DNA of 11,047 nt from Burkholderiales bacterium UBA6064. Lineage in GTDB: Bacteria; Pseudomonadota; Gammaproteobacteria; Burkholderiales; Burkholderiaceae_B. This document shows, piece by piece, positions 1 to 7,040 of this stretch. The translations under genes were made by a program, and so were the position numbers. The notes beneath the pieces are model-generated. The model did no database searches. It was given only the letters and a program-made list of their open reading frames with translations, and was not told the DNA's origin. Location of the stretch: positions 494 through 11,540 of the forward strand of contig DIYC01000162.1 in assembly GCA_002428895.1 (NCBI GenBank), read 5' to 3'. The first letter of the stretch is position 1. Every line of letters starts with the position of its first letter.

Positions 1-455
1 CGCTGCTGCTGCCCGCCCGACAATTGACGCGGTAATTTTTCAGTTTGCCCCTGCATACCAATTTGCTCAAGAATGGTGCGCCCTTTAGCCAGTGCGATTG
101 AATTGGCAACACCAGCCGCCGTTAAAGGAATTGCAGCATTTTCTGCGGCTGTTAACGCCGGCAACAAATTGTATTGCTGAAAAATAAAACCAATGTGTTG
201 ACGGCGAAACACGACTTTTTGCGTATCGGACAAACGATGAAGAGCCGTGCCCATGAGATCAACTTCGCCGTGAGTGCTTGACAGTATTCCGGATAAAATT
301 GTGATCAAGGTGGTTTTACCGCAACCCGAGGGGCCTACGAGCATGGTCATTTGGCCCAGCCGAATGCTAAGCGAAATGTCGTGCAACACCCGAACTTGAC
401 GCTCGCCGACCGGAAAATCTTTACTAATGTGTTGAAGTTTAACCGCTTGCAGCAT
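1..455 (-). CDS. ABC transporter ATP-binding protein (LolD/MacB/DevA-type), partial
   Basis: This is the first ~151 residues of an ABC ATPase; the rest lies beyond the left edge. It hydrolyses ATP on the cytoplasmic face to drive the FtsX-type permease encoded just upstream. Visible in order are the Walker A motif GPSGCGKTT (residues 41-49), a Q-loop in IFQQYN (91-96) and the ABC signature LSGGQ (145-149); Walker B would follow outside the window. The ATG at 453-455 follows the permease stop by 3 nt in the same frame, and an AAAGG inside the last permease codons can serve as ribosome binding site, so translation is probably coupled. The sequence resembles the LolD/MacB/DevA branch, which works with single-copy FtsX permeases. 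The transported substrate cannot be told from this part. Confidence 0.93.
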   Translation of the reverse strand, partial: MLQAVKLQHISKDFPVGERQVRVLHDISLSIRLGQMTMLVGPSGCGKTTLITILSGILSSTHGEVDLMGTALHRLSDTQKVVFRRQHIGFIFQQYNLLPALTAAENAAIPLTAAGVANSIALAKGRTILEQIGMQGQTEKLPRQLSGGQQQ

Positions 456-458
456 GGC

Positions 459-1598
459 TTAGCCTTTAAACACAATGGCTGGGTCAAGTTTAAACACTTT
501 GCGCAAGCTAAACACAATGGCAAACAAAATCACCCCAAAAATAACGACAAAAACACCGGCAATCACTTGCCAGCGCAACATAAAGCCTTGAAGTGCGGGT
601 ACATCTTTGGTGAGTTCAAAAAACAAAGCGGTTAAGCCAATACCTATGCTATAACCCACCAACCCCACCACTGCCGCCTGCAACAACACCATGCGCAACA
701 ATTGCAGGTTGGTCACACCAATGGCTTTCATTGCGCCAAATTGTTTTAAGTTTTCTACCACGAAAATATAAAACGTTTGCGCGGTAATGGCTGCACCAAT
801 CAGTATACCAAGCACAATGGTAATGCCAAAATTAATCGGAATACCCGTTCTCTCTAAAATGTAGTTGATGCTGCGCCAAGCAAACTCGTGTTGCGTTAAC
901 GCTTGTAAGCCGGTTTGCTGCGCAATACGTTGCTTAACCGTTTGCACGTCTTCACCCTGTTTCACCTTAACCAACACAAAAGGAAGCTTGTTGCGGGTTT
1001 GTGGCGTTACTTCCAAGGCTGTGCTGTACGACACATACAAAATTGGAAACGTAAAAAACGTCGGCATGACATTGCAAATGGCATCAATCACCATGCGGTT
1101 GTCGTTCATCTCGACCTGCCGACCCAGTTGCAGCGGCTGATTGGGCCAGGTAAAAAAATACCCATTGCGATCGATCATGGCGGTTTGTGGGCGCTGAATT
1201 GCGGTGTGTTGCCCCAATATCATTTCAGGGCAAATACCAACCAGCGACACATCGTCCACGCCAATTAATTGCACCTGCTGCGTTAGCCCATTGGGCATGC
1301 GAATGGTGCTAAGCCCTTTATAAAAAGGCACCGCCCATTGCACACCAGGCACCCCGCGCACATTGTACAACTCCACGTCACGCAAAGGTTCTACTTCTTC
1401 GATGTAACGAACGCGGGTATCCATCACCCAAATATCGGCCTCAGAGACCGAATAAATGGCACTGGCTGTACGCGCCATTAAGCTAATAAAAATAGAAACT
1501 TGCTGCGCCATTAACAACGTTGCAAAGGTGACCCCAAACACCAAACCAAGGTATTTGGCACGATCACCCAACAACATTTTAAGCGCGATTTTATTCAT
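459..1598 (-). CDS. FtsX-fold ABC transporter permease, DevC-like
   Basis: This is a 379-residue inner-membrane permease of the MacB/LolC/FtsX superfamily. It has one N-terminal membrane segment (about 15-40), a large extracytoplasmic domain (about 45-250) and three C-terminal segments (about 255-281, 300-327, 343-365). The FtsX hallmark FGAMKAIGVTN (287-297) sits in the cytoplasmic loop after the second segment, and the tail ends KLDPAIVFKG, a usual ending in the family. Length and four-segment topology fit DevC-type subunits, which with a DevA ATPase and a DevB membrane-fusion protein form tripartite exporters. The ATPase follows after 3 nt. No fusion-protein gene lies upstream, where a TerC-like gene sits instead, so any such partner must be downstream of the ATPase or elsewhere. 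The assignment to the fold is firm; DevC-like rather than another subgroup is inference. Confidence 0.9.
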   Translation of the reverse strand: MNKIALKMLLGDRAKYLGLVFGVTFATLLMAQQVSIFISLMARTASAIYSVSEADIWVMDTRVRYIEEVEPLRDVELYNVRGVPGVQWAVPFYKGLSTIRMPNGLTQQVQLIGVDDVSLVGICPEMILGQHTAIQRPQTAMIDRNGYFFTWPNQPLQLGRQVEMNDNRMVIDAICNVMPTFFTFPILYVSYSTALEVTPQTRNKLPFVLVKVKQGEDVQTVKQRIAQQTGLQALTQHEFAWRSINYILERTGIPINFGITIVLGILIGAAITAQTFYIFVVENLKQFGAMKAIGVTNLQLLRMVLLQAAVVGLVGYSIGIGLTALFFELTKDVPALQGFMLRWQVIAGVFVVIFGVILFAIVFSLRKVFKLDPAIVFKG

Positions 1599-1626
1599 TC
1601 GCCTACCGGCCTTTTTTAAAGTACCT

Positions 1627-1655
1627 AGTATAGTGCACTCAGCTAAAAGCTAAAA
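1627..1655 (-). promoter_or_regulatory. Candidate sigma70-type promoter for the ABC permease-ATPase unit
   Basis: Read on the minus strand, a TATACT -10 box (1627-1632) is preceded at 17 bp by a weak TTTTAG -35 (1650-1655). It lies 28 bp upstream of the permease ATG. The -10 is good and the -35 poor, so this is a plausible start site and not a certain one. It abuts a stem-loop at 1654-1688. Confidence 0.4.
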
Positions 1656-1688
1656 TGCATCAGGGATAAGAACCAACCCCAATGCATT
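1654..1688 (-). terminator. Stem-loop after the terC-like gene, possible weak terminator
   Basis: On the minus strand, arms at 1677-1688 and 1654-1665 can form a 12-bp stem (10 Watson-Crick pairs and two adjacent G-U pairs) around an 11-nt loop. It begins 56 bp after the terC-like stop codon. The stretch after the stem (TTAGCTTTTAG) is only loosely T-rich, so factor-independent termination would be weak. The 3' arm touches the -35 of the permease promoter. Confidence 0.35.
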
Positions 1689-1743
1689 CAACTGAATTCG
1701 CGAAAACTTCCAAGCTATTCACCGAAGGCGTTCAATTGAAGAT

Positions 1744-2682
1744 CTACTGATGTGGTGCGTTACGAGTACGAACCAAAGAGATTAACATTGAACCTGCGAT
1801 CAGAATTGCAGTAACCAATAAAGCCCAGTGTGTCGGAATAACTTTAGCATCAAAGTAAGCATTTAAAAGCATTTTACATCCAACAAAAACAAGCACCAGA
1901 GACAGGCCATACTTGAGGTAATGAAAACGATGAATGACGCCTACTAGTGCAAAATATAAAGCTCGAAGCCCAAGAATCGCAAACACATTTGAGGTGTAAA
2001 CGATAAATGGATCAGTGGTAATGGCAAAAATAGCAGGAATTGAGTCTAATGCAAAAATTAAATCGGTAAGCTCAACCAACACCAACACAATAAAAAGTGG
2101 CGTAAGGTAAAGCAAACCGTTTTGACGAACAAAAAATTGATTACCGACAAATCCTTCTGTTACCCGAAAGTGACGCCGCATAAAAGTCACGATGCGATTT
2201 TTACTAATATCAGGTTCTTGCCCCACGGTAACCAGCATTTTAAAACCAGTAAAAACCAAGAAAGCGCCAAATATGTAAATGACCCAGTGAAACGACTCGA
2301 TGACCACGGCACCAACCGATATTAAAGCTGCCCGCATGACTAAAGCCCCTAAAATACCCCAAAAAAGCACACGATATTGGTACTTAGGAGGAACCGAGAA
2401 ATGCATGAAAATGAGGACGAAAACAAAAATATTGTCGACACTTAAACTCTTTTCAATAAAATAGCCGGTTAAAAATGCGTACCCAGATTCTTGGCCCATA
2501 AAGGCAAAAACACCCGCTGCAAAGACAAGCGCTAACACCACATAACCCAAGCTTAACCACAAGGCCTCTCGCACTGAGATGACACGATCATTGCGATGCA
2601 ACAAACCAAGATCAAGCGCTAACAAAACAAGAACAAATAAATTAAAACCGACCCAAAGCCAAATTGTTTGTAAGCCTTCCAT
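1744..2682 (-). CDS. TerC/Alx family integral membrane protein (probable metal ion exporter)
   Basis: This is a 312-residue polytopic inner-membrane protein of the TerC family, close in length to E. coli Alx (about 320). Several hydrophobic segments span most of the protein. The two family signatures carrying membrane acidic residues are visible: EKSLSVDN (77-84) and ELTDLIFALDSIPA (204-217), plus an early Asp in LALDLGLL (21-28). Members such as Alx are linked to manganese export and alkaline or redox response; others are found in tellurite-resistance clusters. No ter genes are nearby, so a housekeeping role in metal export, perhaps manganese, is the better inference. The ATG at 2680-2682 has AAGGGA 9 nt upstream, a good ribosome binding site. 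The gene stands alone, 145 bp before the ABC permease on the same strand. The leader holds competing hairpins. Confidence 0.92.
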   Translation of the reverse strand: MEGLQTIWLWVGFNLFVLVLLALDLGLLHRNDRVISVREALWLSLGYVVLALVFAAGVFAFMGQESGYAFLTGYFIEKSLSVDNIFVFVLIFMHFSVPPKYQYRVLFWGILGALVMRAALISVGAVVIESFHWVIYIFGAFLVFTGFKMLVTVGQEPDISKNRIVTFMRRHFRVTEGFVGNQFFVRQNGLLYLTPLFIVLVLVELTDLIFALDSIPAIFAITTDPFIVYTSNVFAILGLRALYFALVGVIHRFHYLKYGLSLVLVFVGCKMLLNAYFDAKVIPTHWALLVTAILIAGSMLISLVRTRNAPHQ

Positions 2683-2694
2683 GTAATAAGTCCC

Positions 2695-2718
2695 TTAGCT
2701 TTTACGCTAACCGTAAAA
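2695..2718 (-). promoter_or_regulatory. Two mutually exclusive hairpins in the terC-like leader, beside the RBS
   Basis: Read on the minus strand, hairpin A pairs TTTTACG with CGTAAAA (7-bp arms, 5-nt loop; 2700-2718). Hairpin B pairs TTAGC with GCTAA (5-bp arms, 6-nt loop; 2695-2710). B uses the loop of A as its first arm and closes directly against the AGGG ribosome binding site, so the two cannot form together. This could tune translation of the gene. The conserved core of the yybP-ykoY manganese riboswitch was not recognised. Confidence 0.35.
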
Positions 2719-2834
2719 TTTAAACGATGATTTTAACAGTCTTCTGAACGAAACCGCTGAATCAACCTGAATTTATTGCTAGATTATTGCAAGCCAAGGT
2801 AAACCACACACTAACCTTAACGCGAAGGTGCATA

Positions 2835-2851
2835 GTTTGTTTTAAACAAAC
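2835..2851. repeat. 17-bp perfect palindrome (GTTTGTTT-T-AAACAAAC)
   Basis: Eight-base arms surround a single central base. It lies 4 bp past the stop codon of the 257-residue gene and about 150 bp upstream of the terC-like start. It lacks G-C content and a following T-run, so it does not look like an intrinsic terminator. A protein-binding site or chance AT-rich symmetry are both possible. Confidence 0.4.
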
Positions 2852-2855
2852 ATCC

Positions 2856-3629
2856 CTAAAACCCAAGTTTAGTTTCATCCACAAAAACACCTTGATCAAT
2901 AAGCCGATTAACTACTGCTAAGGTGTACTCTCTCTCACGAGAACGTGGATCATAATCTTGTGCTCGTGCGTTGACTCGATTCGCACCTGGTTTGTGATCC
3001 TCTTGAAAGGCCATGCTTAAAACTTGGCTCCAAACGGGATTATCAAGAACGGTTTGCACCAATTCACCTTTGTTACTAAACAGCTGATCTATATCCCCAT
3101 TTTGAACCAATTTTTTTAGCTCATTGACTACAAAGCTGCGGGGTACAATATCTTTTTGCTTTCTAACTTCAGCCAAGGGTCTCGCTGTTCCAACTGGCGG
3201 GGATGGCGTACGCGGTGGAGAGGATGTACGTGGCGGGGATGGTGCACGTGACGCAACTGGTGGAACTGGGGGAGATGCAGTGGGCTGTGAGCCTGTTTTA
3301 CCGGTATTGTTTGTCTGCGCCAATCCTGGCCTAGCGCCTGAGGGGGGGTTCTTAAGGGATTTACCTACTGAATTTAAAAAATCGTATCTTTTGGTCTCCG
3401 CAGCTGAGAGCGGTTTTTTATTAAAATTAAGCGCTGAAGGAACCAAGCCACGCCCAACATTTCCTAACATGCCCGCCACAAGTCGCCGCGCAGCACCACT
3501 AGTAGGTTTAGAAGATTCCGTAACAGCTGTTTGTGATGATTGCGATGCAGCAGGTTTACCGTCATCGCGAACAAACCCATTAACGAGATTACTATGATCT
3601 TGATTTGAATTTGGATTGATTGAAGACAT
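2856..3629 (-). CDS. Hypothetical protein with proline-rich linker, 257 aa
   Basis: I do not recognise this protein. Residues 1-70 are rich in Ser, Asn, Gln and Thr, with no signal peptide or membrane segment (MSSINPNSNQ start). A proline-rich, low-complexity linker covers about 115-151 and contains three related SPPRT/SPPVGT units (130-147). A more ordered, charged C-terminal part (about 155-257) includes FVVNELKKLV and YTLAVVNRLIDQGVF and looks helical. This layout of disordered polar N-terminus, Pro-rich linker and small C-terminal domain is common in proteins secreted into host cells and in bacterial adaptor proteins, but nothing here proves either. No good Shine-Dalgarno precedes the ATG at 3627-3629. 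The gene stands alone between the terC-like gene and a divergent hydrolase. The reverse strand also stays open across the proline-rich part, which is a by-product of the repeats. Confidence 0.72.
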   Translation of the reverse strand: MSSINPNSNQDHSNLVNGFVRDDGKPAASQSSQTAVTESSKPTSGAARRLVAGMLGNVGRGLVPSALNFNKKPLSAAETKRYDFLNSVGKSLKNPPSGARPGLAQTNNTGKTGSQPTASPPVPPVASRAPSPPRTSSPPRTPSPPVGTARPLAEVRKQKDIVPRSFVVNELKKLVQNGDIDQLFSNKGELVQTVLDNPVWSQVLSMAFQEDHKPGANRVNARAQDYDPRSREREYTLAVVNRLIDQGVFVDETKLGF

Positions 3630-3833
3630 AGATCTATTTACTTATTTAAAAACAATATCTTACATAATCTCCAATTTTTCAGATAAAGCATACCCCCTAA
3701 TTGATGACACCATAACCTGCAACAAAATAACTTACCCCAACTTCCAACGCAACCCAAATCGTCACCTAAAATCAGAAAAAAAGTCAGTAAGGTCTTGCTC
3801 GGAAACAAAAATAAGCAATTGATTAACAAAAAA

Positions 3834-3863
3834 TTGGACTTTTTTCAGCAAATCAGTTATTTT
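3834..3863 (+). promoter_or_regulatory. Weak promoter candidate for the alpha/beta hydrolase, in the 3630-3917 intergenic region
   Basis: TTGGAC (3834-3839) and TATTTT (3858-3863) are spaced 18 bp apart, about 55 bp before the hydrolase ATG. Both boxes are imperfect. The rest of 3630-3917 is an AT-rich spacer between divergent genes in which I see no RNA gene, repeat or convincing short gene. Confidence 0.25.
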
Positions 3864-3917
3864 ATGCTACTTATTTTAGGTACAAAACGACTTTTTGAAC
3901 TTCACCGAACCCGCAGT

Positions 3918-4787
3918 ATGGCCCAAACCAAACTACATACAATTGATCGTCAACCCGATTTAAAATGGCTCGACAGTCAATATAACATTCGAAGTTATTT
4001 GCCCGAATACCCAAAGGTTTTTGCGCAATGGCAAGATGCATCCCGTTATGCACGTTTTGATCTAGATGGTTACTGGAACTTGTTTTTTGGCGAATCTGAA
4101 GCTGAAACAGTCGACGTTATTCCCGGAAAAGCGGGTAAACCATTGCTGATTTTTATTCATGGGGGATACTGGCGTTCTCTCGACAAATACGATTTTACTT
4201 TTTTAGCGCGTGCCTACGTTGAACGTGGCTACTCGGTTGCGTTACTCAATCATGGTTTATTACCCCGTGTCACGATTGAAGACACCGTTCGCCAAACCCT
4301 ACGAGGCATCGAATGGCTTTACCGCCAATCCGAACGCTTTGGGTACGACAAAAATCAAATGATTGCGTGTGGCCACTCTTCTGGGGCGCATTTAGCGGTC
4401 ATGAGTGCACTGGCTTTTTGGCCATTGTGGGCAGAAGATTTGCCACAAGATTTAATTAAATCTGTGGTTGCTGTTTCTGGAATTTACGACTTAAGTCCGC
4501 TAGTACATACTCCGTTTATTCAACAAGACCTACGATTAAACCAAAAACGAACACGCATGGTTAGCCCAGCCCTAATGCCCAAGCCTATTATTCCAATTCA
4601 TTTAGCATTTGGCACCGAAGAAACTGATGCATTTAAAGAACAAAGCGCTTACTTGGCTTGTCATTGGAATTTAAACTCACCATTGCAAACCCAAGCCAAT
4701 CATTTAAGTATTGTCAACCAGATTGCAGACCCCGCCAGTGAACTATTTAAACTCATACAAAATCAGCTTTTATTACCCTCTCACTAG
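3918..4787 (+). CDS. Alpha/beta hydrolase, kynurenine formamidase-like
   Basis: This is a 289-residue cytoplasmic serine hydrolase. The oxyanion-hole motif HGGYW is at 81-85, the nucleophile elbow GHSSG at 152-156 (Ser154), a likely acid in the GTEETDAF stretch (232-239) and the catalytic His in ANHLS (His262). The N-terminal pattern LDSQYNIRSYLPEYPKVFAQW (18-38) is typical of bacterial alpha/beta hydrolases related to arylformamidase (kynurenine formamidase). The start at 3918 was chosen because it gives the usual family length; the frame stays open upstream to 3795 but that extension does not look like the family. The ribosome binding site is weak. No other tryptophan-degradation gene is near, so the substrate is uncertain. 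The last eight codons and flank are duplicated at 7041-7074. Confidence 0.88.
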   Translation: MAQTKLHTIDRQPDLKWLDSQYNIRSYLPEYPKVFAQWQDASRYARFDLDGYWNLFFGESEAETVDVIPGKAGKPLLIFIHGGYWRSLDKYDFTFLARAYVERGYSVALLNHGLLPRVTIEDTVRQTLRGIEWLYRQSERFGYDKNQMIACGHSSGAHLAVMSALAFWPLWAEDLPQDLIKSVVAVSGIYDLSPLVHTPFIQQDLRLNQKRTRMVSPALMPKPIIPIHLAFGTEETDAFKEQSAYLACHWNLNSPLQTQANHLSIVNQIADPASELFKLIQNQLLLPSH

Positions 4788-4797
4788 GCAGAATAAA
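4764..4797 (+). repeat. Direct repeat copy 1: 3' end of the hydrolase gene and flank
   Basis: These 34 bases cover the last seven codons (QLLLPSH), the TAG stop and 10 bp downstream of the hydrolase gene. They match 7041-7074 at 32 of 34 positions; the coding mismatch is synonymous (CCC/CCT for Pro), as is the Asn codon just upstream (AAT/AAC). Confidence 0.9.
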
Positions 4798-4829
4798 CAC
4801 GATGCTCTTGTAGCTTAATCGATCAACAA

Positions 4830-6977
4830 TCAGTTGCTAGACAAAGGATAAATAGACCGAATAACCAAGCAACTTGTTGCGTTGGGCGTGCTCGCATCAA
4901 CATTAGAATAAAATGGTTTTGATAGGGCAACGCGAACCTGTTGATCGTTAAGAAGGCCATCAATTAATAAAACAGGAAATGCAATCACCACATCCTTGTT
5001 CGGCTGATAAACCGCATCAGTTTGAATGGTAGCATTCGTCATGTTATTTAACACGGTGATTGCTGCTTGTCCAATCTGTTGTATCGACTCTTCTCGACTT
5101 AAACCCTGCGGGCAAATTTGTGTTAAAAAATCAGAATGACGTCTTTGAAGATGCTCCTCAATTGATTCACCAAACAAAGGCGATCGGCTGGGGTAAATAT
5201 CGATTGTTTGTAACATGGGGTTTTTAGGGTCTCGTAGCGGCTTAATCCCATCGCTTTTCAAAGGAGGCACAATGCCTGAGCAATTTTTCCGATCACGGAT
5301 GAAATTCTTGATCGATGCAGTGGCTGTAGGATTATGCCAAATGTCTTGTATCTTAATATCCAAACTTTCTGCAACAATCAGGTTTGTTTCTTCATTTATT
5401 TTTTTTACTTCGTCTTCAAACTTTTTTTCAAGGATTTGTGTCTCAGTTGTTTTTGTTAGTTTATTGTTTTTAGACTTCATTGAGCTTTTATCAAAGCTGG
5501 CAGTCATACCAACATCACGGTTCAAGGCAGCATGATTTTGTTTCTTATTTTTACTTTTTTTCTTACTAATTTTTACTGGCGCTGAAAACGCATCATCAAA
5601 TGATGAAAAAAGATCTTTTTCTTTAAATGCTCGGAAAGTGGATAAAAGATTTTTGCTTATAAAATCTTCATTCGCCATACCGCCTTCAGACTTTCGAATA
5701 CAAGAATTGACTTGCTCACATAATGTATAATAAGCCTTTTTATGAGCGTCAAAAATATCCACAACCCTTGAAGACATCCACCTACCTAGTTTGCCTAACA
5801 CCGGCCCATGATCATCCAGCTGCATATTTAAACGTGACACGTTGTCAAGTATTTCTTTATCTTGCTTTCCGACTTGAGACTCAATAAGCCCAATATTTTG
5901 AAAAGAAGCAGCTTTTAAAGGTACTGAATAAGACGTGATGTCTTGCATCATCTTATCCCTCATATCATTCACCGTCGTTTCAAACTCTTTTACCAAAGAT
6001 GCTGGTAAAGGGACAGAGTTACTACTTTGCTTCAAGCGAGTCAGCACACTATTTAATAAATAAAAAAAATTGGTCGGTTTGACTTTTAAAGCCAAGATGC
6101 CCGGACGCTCATAATTTTTAAACACAAAATCTTTTTGTTCTTGCCATTCTTGAACACCAGGAATACTTTCAGCTTCTTCAATTGCATTAAAGTCGGTGTT
6201 AATTTTTTTTCTGTCTGCAGCAAGTGCTCGGGTCAAATCGCTGTAGTTATCAATTTGCTCAATAGTTAAATCAGAATGATTTGTTTTAATTCGATCATGC
6301 ATTTCTTTAAAATCACTTTTAATCTCATCTAGCAAATTTTTAGTATTGATAATCACATTTTCTTCATCTTGCGTATTTATGATTGGGTTTAAGCGAAAAC
6401 CAGAAGAAATGTTAAATAATTGCGCCTCCGTTTTGTTTAACATGACAGTGTTCAAGAGTTCTAGCGCCTGCAATTCTTCAGGTGCATTTTTGATCGTTTT
6501 TACATACTCCGAAAGAGATGTAGAGGCATTGTTCACCATAATTATTACTAGATAGACTTTTTTCTTAAACTCATGCACTTTGCAATAATCAATTTCTAAT
6601 TGAATGTTTTCAATTAAAGTCTTTGGAGTTTTTGCAAGATGAAAAGCACGGCCTAACGCATGGCTACGTACACCCAAATCTTGAGCCAAGTTATTCAGCT
6701 CATTTTGTTTTTTATCAAGCATGTATTGAGAATTAACTTCAATTTCACCAAAACAAATTTGGTTGATTAACCTTTCATAACCTTTTAAGACATCTGGGTT
6801 ATGAGTCTTGAAATGCTCTTTTAATCCATCGACAAGCTCTTTTGCACTGAAATTCTTCCATTCGCTGCTCGATAGATTTTCATCTATGGTGAAAGATTGA
6901 GTCGATGTAGAAGGCAATGACCTAACTGAATCAAATTGAGAAACCTGCTGAAGGGGATTTTTCGGTGATATATTCAT
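4830..6977 (-). CDS. Large hypothetical protein, 715 aa, effector-like, unrecognised
   Basis: I do not recognise any domain. The protein is hydrophilic with no signal peptide; the only short hydrophobic stretch is KKVYLVIIMV (139-148). The N-terminus (1-40) is rich in Ser, Thr, Gln and Pro, starting MNISPKNP. Residues about 45-460 look mostly alpha-helical with heptad-like stretches. A lysine-rich patch, KISKKKSKNKKQ (469-480), resembles a eukaryotic nuclear-localisation or nucleic-acid-binding sequence. It is followed by a charged helix (about 512-540) and a different-looking C-terminal part (550-715) with more beta character. The base composition is visibly more AT-rich than in cysI or the ABC genes. 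The gene is alone, convergent with the hydrolase, and lies between duplicated hydrolase ends. A GAG 6-8 nt before the ATG may act as ribosome binding site. A secreted effector or toxin is possible but unproven. Confidence 0.8.
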   Translation of the reverse strand: MNISPKNPLQQVSQFDSVRSLPSTSTQSFTIDENLSSSEWKNFSAKELVDGLKEHFKTHNPDVLKGYERLINQICFGEIEVNSQYMLDKKQNELNNLAQDLGVRSHALGRAFHLAKTPKTLIENIQLEIDYCKVHEFKKKVYLVIIMVNNASTSLSEYVKTIKNAPEELQALELLNTVMLNKTEAQLFNISSGFRLNPIINTQDEENVIINTKNLLDEIKSDFKEMHDRIKTNHSDLTIEQIDNYSDLTRALAADRKKINTDFNAIEEAESIPGVQEWQEQKDFVFKNYERPGILALKVKPTNFFYLLNSVLTRLKQSSNSVPLPASLVKEFETTVNDMRDKMMQDITSYSVPLKAASFQNIGLIESQVGKQDKEILDNVSRLNMQLDDHGPVLGKLGRWMSSRVVDIFDAHKKAYYTLCEQVNSCIRKSEGGMANEDFISKNLLSTFRAFKEKDLFSSFDDAFSAPVKISKKKSKNKKQNHAALNRDVGMTASFDKSSMKSKNNKLTKTTETQILEKKFEDEVKKINEETNLIVAESLDIKIQDIWHNPTATASIKNFIRDRKNCSGIVPPLKSDGIKPLRDPKNPMLQTIDIYPSRSPLFGESIEEHLQRRHSDFLTQICPQGLSREESIQQIGQAAITVLNNMTNATIQTDAVYQPNKDVVIAFPVLLIDGLLNDQQVRVALSKPFYSNVDASTPNATSCLVIRSIYPLSSN

Positions 6978-7004
6978 AGAATCTCAAAATTAGTGATTTA
7001 AAAT

Positions 7005-7021
7005 TCTATGTGACACATAGA
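7005..7021. promoter_or_regulatory. 17-bp perfect palindrome in the leader of the 715-residue gene, candidate operator
   Basis: TCTATGTG-A-CACATAGA has 8-bp arms around one base. It is centred 36 bp upstream of the ATG at 6975-6977. A TAGAAT -10-like hexamer on the minus strand (7003-7008) overlaps one arm, so a bound dimeric regulator could block or position RNA polymerase. The one-base centre argues against an RNA hairpin and for a DNA site. Confidence 0.5.
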
Positions 7022-7040
7022 CAAAAAAAGTTCGTTTAAC

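Larger units (their letters stand above)
4798..7040. other. Putative inserted segment between two copies of the hydrolase 3' end
   Basis: This 2.2-kb interval is bounded by the direct repeats at 4764-4797 and 7041-7074 and holds only the 715-residue gene plus its leader. The arrangement looks like an insertion at the 3' end of the hydrolase gene that kept the gene intact by supplying a replacement end. No integrase, transposase or terminal inverted repeat was seen inside, so the mechanism is open. A partial duplication of the hydrolase end followed by gain of DNA is the alternative. Confidence 0.5.

Noticed and set aside
2683..2850. yybP-ykoY manganese riboswitch before the terC-like gene
   Set aside because: The conserved core sequences of the family could not be found; only small unrelated hairpins are present.
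3124..3597. 157-codon open frame on the plus strand inside the 257-residue gene
   Set aside because: Its Gly/Arg repeats are the complement of the proline-rich repeats, it has no ribosome binding site, and it lies wholly inside the better minus-strand gene.
3638..3829. 63-codon minus-strand open frame upstream of the 257-residue gene
   Set aside because: Cys/Leu-rich low-quality translation with no ribosome binding site and no resemblance to a known small protein.
3795..3917. N-terminal extension of the hydrolase
   Set aside because: The 41 extra codons are AT-rich and unlike the family N-terminus; the ATG at 3918 gives the expected length.
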